DNA of 5,527 nt from Bacteroidales bacterium UBA3816 (GTDB taxonomy: Bacteria > Bacteroidota > Bacteroidia > Bacteroidales > P3). Location: positions 1 through 5,527 of the forward strand of contig DFDY01000146.1 of NCBI GenBank assembly GCA_002368955.1, given 5' to 3'. A program made the position numbers and the translations under genes. Shown here one piece after another: positions 1 through 5,320 of this stretch (its first letter is position 1; each line of letters begins with the position of its first letter). Under the pieces are notes generated by a model, which ran no database searches, had not been told where the DNA came from, and was given only the letters and a program-made list of their open reading frames with translations.

Positions 1-97
1 CTGACAATTTGATGATGATTCAGAATCCACTGGCATCGGCTGAATGTAATTGATGTATTTTACTAAAGGTGTGTTCTATTTATTTGTTTCCATTGTC

Positions 98-194
98 GCG
101 TCCCGTCGGGACGCAGTTTACTGACGTCTGAGTATCACGGCACTGCGCCTTCGGCTTGTACCGTGTTACTAATAGTCTCACCCCTTCTGGGTGA
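98..194. repeat. Three-hairpin intergenic element
   Basis: Three inverted repeats lie within about 100 bases. Hairpin 1 is a perfect 7 bp stem with a 3 nt loop (98-104 with 108-114, arm GCGTCCC). Hairpin 2 has outer arms CACGG/CCGTG (136-140 with 161-165) enclosing a small GCC-TTC-GGC stem (147-155). Hairpin 3 is a 6 bp stem with a 5 nt loop (178-183 with 189-194, arm TCACCC). The linkers between stems resemble each other: TTACT-N3-GTCTGA at 118-131 and TTACT-N4-GTCTCA at 166-180. The stems are much more GC-rich than the surrounding AT-rich DNA. None is followed by a T tract on either strand, so they are not classical intrinsic terminators. The regular layout suggests a dispersed intergenic repeat (REP-like) or a structured RNA. 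That is inference, because only one copy is visible here. Confidence 0.55.
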
Positions 195-209
195 TTTATA
201 GAAGTCCCC

Positions 210-224
210 TTAATTTAAAATTAA
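210..224. repeat. AT-rich inverted repeat
   Basis: TTAATTT (210-216) and AAATTAA (218-224) form a perfect 7 bp inverted repeat around a single A. It lies about 60 bases past the acetyltransferase stop codon and 15 bases from the third hairpin of the adjacent element. It could be a weak transcript-end structure or the boundary of the hairpin element. In DNA this AT-rich, a chance origin is quite possible. Confidence 0.3.
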
Positions 225-284
225 TGGTCAATTAGATGGAAATTATATGTAAAATAAATTTGAGCAATTACTTAAGTTGGTCTG

Positions 285-932
285 TTACAGACTCTCAATA
301 AATTTCTTTACATCCCAGAAATTGTCGCGCACTTTGGTCAATTCGGAGGGGGGTAAATTCCACCATTGTTTGGCAAGGAGTGCTTGGATGGTTTCCTCGT
401 CAAATCGGTATTTCACCACCTTTGCCGGAACGCCCGCTACCACGGCATAGGGGGGCACGTCATGCACCACCACGGCTCCGGCTCCTACCACGGCTCCATC
501 CCCAATGGTGACCCCGTCCAGCACGAAGACGTTGGCTCCTATGAAGACATCGTTCCCGATATGGGTGAGTTTAGATTCCTCATAGATGTTTTTCTTGCAC
601 AGGGTAGTCCCATTTTGGCAGGCAGAAGAATAAAACATGGGTGCAGTGCTGACACCATTGGTTGGGTGGAGGCCCAGCCCGCAACAGAAGTTGGGTCCAA
701 TGGAGCAGAATTTGCCTATTTCGGCATTGGCGACATGGGCGTTTTTTGAAATGTAGGAGTAGTCGCCCATTTTCATCTTCCAGAAGAAATAGGGTGGGTT
801 AATCTGTGTGTTGCGGCCAAAGGTACAATGAGAGCGGTCGCTCCTGACCAGCGAATAGCCATAGGTTTTGCCTTTGAGTATAGCGGGCATATCCAGCCAG
901 CGGCCCAGCAGTCGTTGGATGCAGTATTTCAT
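285..932 (-). CDS. CatB-like hexapeptide-repeat O-acetyltransferase
   Basis: This 215-residue protein is a left-handed beta-helix acyltransferase of the xenobiotic/CatB-related O-acetyltransferase type. Such enzymes are cytoplasmic, usually trimeric, and move acetyl from acetyl-CoA to a hydroxyl on a sugar or, in drug-resistance members, on an antibiotic. Counting from the ATG at 932, hexapeptide-type turns cover about residues 56-85 (IGKFCSIG) and 123-165 (THIGNDVFIGANV, VTIGDGAVVGAGAVV). A GLHPTNGVSTAPMFYS stretch contains the family's catalytic histidine, here His89. The end of the helix reads AGVPAKVVKYRFDE and is followed by a short helical tail with a WW pair, as usual in the family. 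The chosen ATG overlaps the glycosyltransferase stop as ATGA, which suggests translational coupling. An ATG at 947 would add five residues (MAKKK). Open frame further upstream, to 1322, is only a shadow of the glycosyltransferase gene. Next to a glycosyltransferase, glycan O-acetylation is likelier than drug resistance. The acceptor is unknown. Confidence 0.9.
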   Translation of the reverse strand: MKYCIQRLLGRWLDMPAILKGKTYGYSLVRSDRSHCTFGRNTQINPPYFFWKMKMGDYSYISKNAHVANAEIGKFCSIGPNFCCGLGLHPTNGVSTAPMFYSSACQNGTTLCKKNIYEESKLTHIGNDVFIGANVFVLDGVTIGDGAVVGAGAVVVHDVPPYAVVAGVPAKVVKYRFDEETIQALLAKQWWNLPPSELTKVRDNFWDVKKFIESL

Positions 933-1894
933 TTTTTTCTTCGCCATGGGCCTTTGTGTCCGATAGTTTTTTTGATTCTTTTGTTTATCATATAGCGAAT
1001 GATCTGAGCTCTGGTCCATTCTTTGTGGTTGGACTCGAAGTACATGAAGTGAAACTGGCGGTCGGCCTCGCTCATGATTTCTTCCGATGAGGGGTGAACC
1101 AGGGGCAGTATGGGCGAGGTGGGAATATTTTCGATGATATTGCCTTTGCCCAAGGGGTGGGTGGCGTTGTCGATGGTTCCAATGTTGCTCGAAAGGTTCA
1201 CGTTGGGAATAATGCCTTTGCCGTGTTGCAGCCATATGGACATAAAGAACTGCATGTCCCAGCTGGAGTTGCCCACACCGTCTTTGTGCACTTCGTCCAG
1301 TCGGTCGCACCAATATTCGCATTCGAGGATTCCACAGCCATATTTCCTCAATGCCTTGGAAAGGTCTGTGCGAGAAGTTTTCTTCAGGCGTATGTCAAAG
1401 GCCTGCCATGCCCTTCTCCATGTGGCCCAGGCACACAGGTTGCGGTTCATCATGGAGAAGTAGTAGCTTCCGTCGCCCCATTGGTGTTTGTCTACATTCA
1501 TGCTTCCGATGGCTTTCACCGAATTGTCGTGGCGGTATCTTTCTAACAATTCTGTGGCATATTGGAAAAAGTCCTGATGGGGCACGGCATCATCTTCTAA
1601 GATAATACCTTCTTCTACATGGGAAAAGAACCAGTTGAGGGCTGCTTCAGGCCCAGGCCCGCACCCCAGATTGGTGTCCGAATAGTTGGTGAGTACTTGC
1701 GTTTCGGTCCCTTCGGTCATTTCTTTTATGATGTTGCGTACCTCGGCAAGTGGGGCTTCGTCGTTTTTCCCAATTCTAGGACCATCCTGGAAAACAAATA
1801 GTTTGCTTGGGGACTGATGCATCACTACCTCCATCACTTTTCGTGTATAGTCGGGGCGATTGAAATTGATTATTAGAATTGGAGTACTGAACAT
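929..1894 (-). CDS. HlpA-like GT-A family glycosyltransferase
   Basis: This 321-residue protein resembles the family-2-type, nucleotide-diphospho-sugar transferases often named hemolytic protein HlpA-like in Bacteroidetes. These are cytoplasmic enzymes that transfer a sugar from an activated donor. Visible family landmarks are the N-terminal PILIINFNRPDYTRKV strand and helix (residues 5-20), DGPR (37-40), NLGCGPG (75-81), and ILEDDAVP (98-105). The last of these holds the acidic DXD-type metal and nucleotide-sugar site, Glu100-Asp101-Asp102. Further on are the tryptophan-rich CAWATWRRAW (154-163), SWDMQFF (211-217), and the NLSSNIG...ATHPLGKG segment (233-251) typical of HlpA-like proteins. 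There is no signal peptide or membrane segment, and the C terminus is strongly basic (KKTIGHKGPWRRKK). The ATG at 1894 is preferred; an in-frame TTG at 1903 would add only three residues. The gene has its own promoter about 100 bases upstream and overlaps the acetyltransferase start. The pair probably adds and acetylates a residue on a surface polysaccharide. Donor and acceptor cannot be read from the sequence. Confidence 0.9.
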   Translation of the reverse strand: MFSTPILIINFNRPDYTRKVMEVVMHQSPSKLFVFQDGPRIGKNDEAPLAEVRNIIKEMTEGTETQVLTNYSDTNLGCGPGPEAALNWFFSHVEEGIILEDDAVPHQDFFQYATELLERYRHDNSVKAIGSMNVDKHQWGDGSYYFSMMNRNLCAWATWRRAWQAFDIRLKKTSRTDLSKALRKYGCGILECEYWCDRLDEVHKDGVGNSSWDMQFFMSIWLQHGKGIIPNVNLSSNIGTIDNATHPLGKGNIIENIPTSPILPLVHPSSEEIMSEADRQFHFMYFESNHKEWTRAQIIRYMINKRIKKTIGHKGPWRRKK

Positions 1895-1993
1895 CGTTAT
1901 CAAATCTGTATTAGTTAGTGCCTATCGTTTCGGAGGTGCTATGTTGATGATTTCTAATTTAATAAGCTGTATTTTCTTTTGTCAATAACAATG

Positions 1994-2001
1994 CAAAGAT
2001 A
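1994..2001 (-). promoter_or_regulatory. -7 promoter element for the glycosyltransferase pair
   Basis: Read on the minus strand this is TATCTTTG followed by CA, a perfect match to the Bacteroidetes sigma-ABfr -7 consensus TAnnTTTG. No clear TTTG -33 element lies 19-21 bases upstream; that region is A-rich. A start about seven bases downstream would give a leader of roughly 90 bases before the ATG at 1894. The element lies in the gap after the DUF4491 stop codon, so the glycosyltransferase and acetyltransferase can be transcribed independently of the genes before them. Confidence 0.65.
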
Positions 2002-2054
2002 TGAAAAAAAATTTATTGACTGTTTTTTTGCGCTATTGGGGGCATGGGGTTTCC

Positions 2055-2381
2055 TCAGCTTTTCTTGCGGGGGTCGTGAAAAGTGGTGGGGTAGGGAACT
2101 TTGCGGTGCGGGTTCTTTGGAAACCATCCGCGCAGTACCCGCCTTTCCTGCTCAAAAAGTTCTTTGATGCCCCACAGGCTGCTGAATCCCACCACACCAA
2201 CGACTATACTGACAATCTGGTCCTTTATGCATAGCGACAGCACGATGCACACGATGCCCAGCAGCAGAAACCACCACCAGCACCGTTTGCTGAAATAGTA
2301 TTCTGCCTTGATGACGATGGGATGAAAAATGCCTATGGTAAGAAATGCCGCTATGCCGATGATAATGCCCGTATAGTTCAT
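2055..2381 (-). CDS. DUF4491 family small membrane protein
   Basis: This 108-residue protein resembles the DUF4491 family of small integral membrane proteins found mainly in Bacteroidetes. Its function is unknown. Three hydrophobic segments are visible, at about residues 3-20, 35-52 and 55-72. The first runs into the motif IGIFHPIVIKAEYYF (16-30), the second begins with a WWW cluster (35-37), and the third leads into GFSSLWGIKELFEQE (65-79). The stretch GWFPKNP (85-91) closes the conserved part. The remaining tail (92-108) is polar and basic, probably family-variable, and may make this copy slightly longer than usual. The ATG at 2381 is well placed: it is about 80 bases downstream of a consensus -7 element, and the protein begins directly with the hydrophobic MNYTGIIIGIAAF. 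It is separated from ccsBA by 143 bases, so it is probably its own transcription unit. Nothing here links it functionally to its neighbours. Confidence 0.88.
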   Translation of the reverse strand: MNYTGIIIGIAAFLTIGIFHPIVIKAEYYFSKRCWWWFLLLGIVCIVLSLCIKDQIVSIVVGVVGFSSLWGIKELFEQERRVLRGWFPKNPHRKVPYPTTFHDPRKKS

Positions 2382-2460
2382 TTGATGTGAATTGTTTCTT
2401 GTTATGTAACTTTTTGATTATTACAAGATAAAAGTGTTTCTTTCTGCAAAATGCGAAATG

Positions 2461-2468
2461 CAAATATA
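2461..2468 (-). promoter_or_regulatory. -7 promoter element for the DUF4491 gene
   Basis: On the minus strand this reads TATATTTG followed by CA, a perfect TAnnTTTG match in the AT-rich gap between ccsBA and the DUF4491 gene. No convincing -33 TTTG is seen at the expected distance. Just downstream, at about 2445-2463, the bases form three imperfect copies of a GCATTT-like unit around the expected transcription start. The implied leader is about 70-75 bases with no strong stem. Confidence 0.6.
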
Positions 2469-2524
2469 CAAATAAATCATGAATTGTTGCATTCGGTGTT
2501 GGCAAACCTCCTTCATGATGCCTC

Positions 2525-4573
2525 TCATGCATAGCTGTGCATCCCGCCCAGCACCAGATTGACACCGAAATAGGTGACCAACACGCATAGGAAGGCTAGC
2601 ATGGCATACCAATGGTAGACACGTGGCTTCTGAAGGGCAGGGAAGCTCTGTCCGTGGAGCAGCAGACCGTAGACAATAAGCGTAATCAGTGCCCACACTT
2701 CTTTAGGGTCCCAGCTCCAGTAGGTGCCCCACGACACGTTGGCCCATACGGCGCCAATGAAAATGCCCACCGCCAGCAGGAACACTGCCGGATAGAGCAT
2801 AATCAGGCTTATCACCTGCAGCCGCTCCTGCAACACCTTGCCCCCAATGAGGGCGGCCACGCCCATTAGCATTACGAAGGCCAACAGGGTGTATGAGAGC
2901 ATGATGACCGCCACGTGTATGCACAGCAGCGGCGAGTCCAACACCGGAGCCATCTGCGTCATGGCCGGATTGCTGCCGCTCATCATGGCCACCATCAGTG
3001 CCAGTCCGGCCATCAGCAGTCCACAGGGCAGCGAAAGGGTTATTTTATTTTGTCCCGCCCATGCCAACACTGCCAAACATAGGGCCAGGAAAGTCATCGT
3101 CTCGTAACCGTTGGTGAGGGGGATGAACCCTTGTGCCACCCATCGCAGAACGAAGAGTGTCAGCAGGTATACACTCAAGGCAACTGTAATGATAGTCCCA
3201 GTTACGGCTGTCCAGCGGCGGTGCCGTTTCTGAGCCCCTAGGCAGTAGACCATATAGGCAAAGAACAGCAGTCCCAGCGTGGTGCAGGCCATGGCCACGG
3301 GCTTGGTGCGCGACAGACGGTTCCATGCCCGTTCTGCCCCGATGCGGGCTGCCGAGGGCAGCTCTGCTCCTAGCCGTTTCTCCTGATAGAGGGTCAGCTT
3401 GTCCAGCGCCGTGTCGAGGGAGACAAAATCTCTGTTGAAGGCCAGCTCGGTGCAATAGCTCAGGTACTGTCGGATGAAGATGAATTCCTCCTCCCCGATA
3501 GTCACTGGCAGATGGTCGCCCGGCGAATACCATGTCAACGCCCCTGCTGTGTCGCGCACGGGGTAAATCTTGTAGAGTGTGCCCGTCATTAGCAGCATTT
3601 GCAGCTCCTGTTGCTCTTGCAGGTGCTTGCCCCCTTTGGTGGGCACCTCCATCCACTGTGCCGGAAAGAGCATCCAGCCGCTCAGCACCTGCTCAGCCGT
3701 CAGACCGTGGTAGGCGGGGTTGCCATATAGCTTGGTGGTCACGTCGCGTGCCAGTGTCTGCAGGGGGCACACACGGTCTTGATACAGCACATAGCTGTGT
3801 CCCAGTCGGTCGGCACTCTCGCGCGAGAGGGTAGGGGGCAGGCTCTCCTTTGCCTCGGCCCCGCCGCAAGCCAACAGCACTAGCAGCACAAAGGCTGCTC
3901 CCCGCTTCAGCAGCGGACTTTTCAACAGCTGGCGGAATCGGCTGTTCTTCTCAAAGAAGAAACCGACAAAGCTGATCAGCAGCAAGATATAGCCAGTGTA
4001 GGTGACGCCTATGCCCCAGGGGTCGTGCGTGGCGGTGAGAACTACGGTCCCGCTTTCGCCCTCGTCATAGCCAGTCATGTACAGCCGGTAGCCGTGGTAA
4101 CGGCCTATGTGGTTCATGCTCACCTCTATTGGGGTCTGCTCCCCAGAGGCTTCGGTAAGGGTCAAGTGGCTCACAAAGTTTTGTGGGGTTTGAGTGCCGG
4201 GGTAGCGCACAATTTCAAACTCCTCCAGCGTAACGCTGAACGGTAGCTCGCAGTTGGCTTGTTCTGGCTCTAGCTCTAGGCGGTATTTCTTGCCTGTGAG
4301 GGTGGTCAACAGTGCCCCTATTAGGATAAGTCCAAAGGCCAGATGGATGCCGAAGGTGAGCGGGCGGCGGATTAGTTTGGCTTGGGCAATTACCACTGCC
4401 GAGGAGGCAAAGAACAGAGCCCACAGCAGGGCAAACCATAGGGTGTGATACACCCTGTCGGCAGCCACAGCGGGCCCTTGGGCTTTCTCTATAAAAGTGC
4501 CCGCTGCCATGGCAACAATCGTTAATGCCATGACAGCGAGCGGTATCAAGCGTATGATGCGATTCTTTTTCAT
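2525..4573 (-). CDS. CcsBA-type (ResB-CcsA fusion) cytochrome c synthetase
   Basis: This 682-residue multipass inner-membrane protein fuses the two core parts of system II cytochrome c maturation. CcsBA exports haem and attaches it to CXXCH motifs of apocytochromes on the periplasmic side. The ResB-like part (about 1-210) has membrane segments near 7-27, 44-64 and 72-92, a periplasmic domain, and the closing segment DPWGIGVTYTGYILLL (184-199). His77 sits in the third segment, where a haem-ligating membrane histidine is expected. A further hydrophobic stretch (223-238) leads into a periplasmic domain (about 240-420) containing CPLQTLARDVTTKLYG (269-284). The CcsA part (about 424-682) has roughly eight membrane segments. 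Its WWD haem-handling motif is intact: Trp610, Trp615, Trp619, Trp621 and Asp622 within WANVSWGTYWSWDPKEVW. The flanking histidines are His553 and His679, with His640 as the likely second membrane histidine. At 682 residues it is compact next to epsilonproteobacterial CcsBA (about 900). The ATG at 4573 starts with MKKNR before the first membrane segment. No cytochrome, ccdA or resA gene is in view, though in Bacteroidales this protein commonly serves NrfHA nitrite reductase. Confidence 0.93.
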   Translation of the reverse strand: MKKNRIIRLIPLAVMALTIVAMAAGTFIEKAQGPAVAADRVYHTLWFALLWALFFASSAVVIAQAKLIRRPLTFGIHLAFGLILIGALLTTLTGKKYRLELEPEQANCELPFSVTLEEFEIVRYPGTQTPQNFVSHLTLTEASGEQTPIEVSMNHIGRYHGYRLYMTGYDEGESGTVVLTATHDPWGIGVTYTGYILLLISFVGFFFEKNSRFRQLLKSPLLKRGAAFVLLVLLACGGAEAKESLPPTLSRESADRLGHSYVLYQDRVCPLQTLARDVTTKLYGNPAYHGLTAEQVLSGWMLFPAQWMEVPTKGGKHLQEQQELQMLLMTGTLYKIYPVRDTAGALTWYSPGDHLPVTIGEEEFIFIRQYLSYCTELAFNRDFVSLDTALDKLTLYQEKRLGAELPSAARIGAERAWNRLSRTKPVAMACTTLGLLFFAYMVYCLGAQKRHRRWTAVTGTIITVALSVYLLTLFVLRWVAQGFIPLTNGYETMTFLALCLAVLAWAGQNKITLSLPCGLLMAGLALMVAMMSGSNPAMTQMAPVLDSPLLCIHVAVIMLSYTLLAFVMLMGVAALIGGKVLQERLQVISLIMLYPAVFLLAVGIFIGAVWANVSWGTYWSWDPKEVWALITLIVYGLLLHGQSFPALQKPRVYHWYAMLAFLCVLVTYFGVNLVLGGMHSYA

Positions 4574-4577
4574 TTGC

Positions 4578-4597
4578 CAACTTCATTTTTGAAGTTG
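4578..4597. promoter_or_regulatory. Perfect inverted repeat at the ccsBA promoter (possible operator)
   Basis: CAACTTCA (4578-4585) and TGAAGTTG (4590-4597) form a perfect 8 bp inverted repeat around TTTT. It directly abuts the predicted -7 element (4598-4605) and ends four bases before the ccsBA ATG. The expected transcription start falls inside it, so a full RNA hairpin would probably not form. A protein-binding dyad is the simpler reading. Arm length and spacer resemble sites of dimeric helix-turn-helix regulators in general, but the sequence is not one I can assign to a named regulator. Confidence 0.5.
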
Positions 4598-4605
4598 CAA
4601 AAATA
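4598..4605 (-). promoter_or_regulatory. -7 promoter element for ccsBA
   Basis: The minus strand reads TATTTTTG followed by CA, a perfect match to the Bacteroidetes TAnnTTTG -7 box. Transcription from here would begin near 4590 and leave a leader of only about 18 bases. No -33 TTTG is evident at the usual spacing, as at the two promoters further down, which may mean an activator is needed or that the -33 box is simply degenerate. Confidence 0.6.
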
Positions 4606-4678
4606 CTACTTTTACCGAATTCGTATAATCATTAATAGTAGTGATTTTTATTTGTTCTCCGACAAAGTGCCAAGAAGG

Positions 4679-5284
4679 CTACAGGCGGTAGTTTACCCCA
4701 AATACTAAGTGCTGGTTCAATCCACTTTCCTGCATCCCAATGGGGAAACTGAACGAGCCGTAATAGGCTTTGCCGTAAAGGGTAATGCCCATTGGCAGGG
4801 TGTAGCCCAATCCTATGCCTATTCCCAAGTCCAAATCCTGTGGGTTTTTGGCCACTCGGGCGTTTAGCGTCACGTCGAACGGCGTTGCTTCGTGGTAAAG
4901 CAGCGGAAGCAGATGCAGCGTCCCTTCCAGTCCCACAGCAAATGCCGGATAGTTCTCCAATGTCTTTATCGATGATTCACCCCATTCGGGGGTGTATATC
5001 GTCTGGTCCCAATACTCTAATCTGCCATGAGAACCGCAGTAGCCCAGGTAGGCACTAACTGTCCATGTGCGGTTTATGTCGTATGTTACCACCAGATTGG
5101 CCGAATTGTTGGGATGGTTGCGGAAGATGCCGCTGGGGTATTCGTAGTTGCGGACCACGGTGTGGGCAAATTCGGCCCCTACGGTGAAGTTGTGCCAGAA
5201 TGGGCGGTGCCAGAAGTCGGGTTTCTCCTGCCCTTGGCAGGCAAGGCTCAGCAGCAGCGTGGCTATGATGAATGCTTTTTTCAT
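4679..5284 (-). CDS. Secreted, probable outer-membrane beta-barrel protein, function unknown
   Basis: I do not recognise this 201-residue protein. From the ATG at 5284 it starts with a clear signal peptide (MKKAFIIATLLLSLACQGQ), so it is exported. A cysteine at residue 16 could suggest a lipoprotein, but the -3 position is Ser rather than Leu/Val/Ile, so signal peptidase I cleavage near residue 19 fits better. The mature part has alternating, aromatic-rich stretches typical of transmembrane beta-strands: HNFTVGAEFAHTVV (31-44), ANLVVTYDI (62-70), TWTVSAYLGYCG (73-84), AFAVGLEGTLHLLPLLY (114-130), DLGIGIGLGYTLPMGITLYGKAYYGSFSF (152-180), and a final QHLVFGVNYRL strand. The last one resembles the C-terminal signal recognised by the BAM machinery. 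The size suggests an eight- to ten-stranded barrel. An in-frame ATG at 5296 would add four residues but leave almost no leader after the candidate promoter. The gene ends 105 bases before ccsBA, which has its own promoter, so a shared function is not implied. Confidence 0.75.
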   Translation of the reverse strand: MKKAFIIATLLLSLACQGQEKPDFWHRPFWHNFTVGAEFAHTVVRNYEYPSGIFRNHPNNSANLVVTYDINRTWTVSAYLGYCGSHGRLEYWDQTIYTPEWGESSIKTLENYPAFAVGLEGTLHLLPLLYHEATPFDVTLNARVAKNPQDLDLGIGIGLGYTLPMGITLYGKAYYGSFSFPIGMQESGLNQHLVFGVNYRL

Positions 5285-5312
5285 ATTAATTATCATTTAA
5301 AAGTATTAGAAT

Positions 5313-5320
5313 CAAAATTA
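5313..5320 (-). promoter_or_regulatory. Possible -7 element before the barrel protein gene
   Basis: The minus strand reads TAATTTTG, which fits TAnnTTTG, and a CTTG (5339-5342) lies 18 bases upstream as a possible -33 element. Unlike the other three boxes it is not followed by CA, and it overlaps the stop codon of the preceding gene, so it is less certain. It would place the start near 5306, about 22 bases before the ATG at 5284. Co-transcription with the upstream gene, only about 33 bases away, is the alternative. Confidence 0.35.

Larger units (their letters stand above)
1..284. other. Gene-free left end of the window
   Basis: No coding region is supported here. The stretch carries the three-hairpin element and, after it, AT-rich DNA with one short inverted repeat. 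On the plus strand, bases 3-53 are open and end in TGA (last residues read ...ASAECN), so the tail of a rightward gene cannot be excluded. On the minus strand an ATG at 36 reads off the window edge. Both are too short to call. The stretch is the 3' flank of the acetyltransferase gene and may contain its transcript end, although no stem followed by a U run is visible. Confidence 0.5.

Noticed and set aside
3..53. Possible C-terminal tail of a rightward gene
   Set aside because: Sixteen open codons at the window edge are not enough to tell coding from chance, and the residues match nothing I recognise.
98..194. CRISPR array or intrinsic terminator as an explanation of the hairpins
   Set aside because: The three stems differ in sequence and the spacers are not of constant length, so it is not CRISPR; no U run follows any stem on either strand.
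366..749. Plus-strand open frame of 127 codons opposite the acetyltransferase
   Set aside because: It mirrors the hexapeptide-repeat gene, has low-complexity His/Gly-rich sequence, no promoter and no recognisable motif.
948..1322. N-terminal extension of the acetyltransferase frame to an upstream ATG at 1322
   Set aside because: The extra 125 residues have the composition of an out-of-frame reading of the glycosyltransferase gene, which is clearly coding there; acetyltransferase-like sequence begins only near 932-947.
1094..1546. Plus-strand open frames opposite the glycosyltransferase
   Set aside because: They overlap a well-supported gene, show no family features and arise from its codon pattern.
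1979..2234. Plus-strand frames beginning MKKNLLTVF, signal-peptide-like
   Set aside because: The start resembles a signal peptide by chance because of the A/T-rich gap, but the rest lies antisense to the well-conserved DUF4491 gene and has no protein features.
2152..2565. Minus-strand frame spanning the ccsBA-DUF4491 gap
   Set aside because: It crosses an AT-rich promoter region and is out of frame with both neighbouring genes; its translation has no coherent features.
3045..3656. Minus-strand 203-codon frame inside ccsBA
   Set aside because: It is a +1/+2 shadow of ccsBA rich in Arg, Gly, His and Pro; the real frame here matches the family continuously with no frameshift.
4605..4642. ACTACT and AGTAGT arms 26 bases apart upstream of ccsBA
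   Set aside because: The 6 bp arms are far apart in AT-rich DNA; such a pair is easily expected by chance and is much weaker than the adjacent 20-base dyad.
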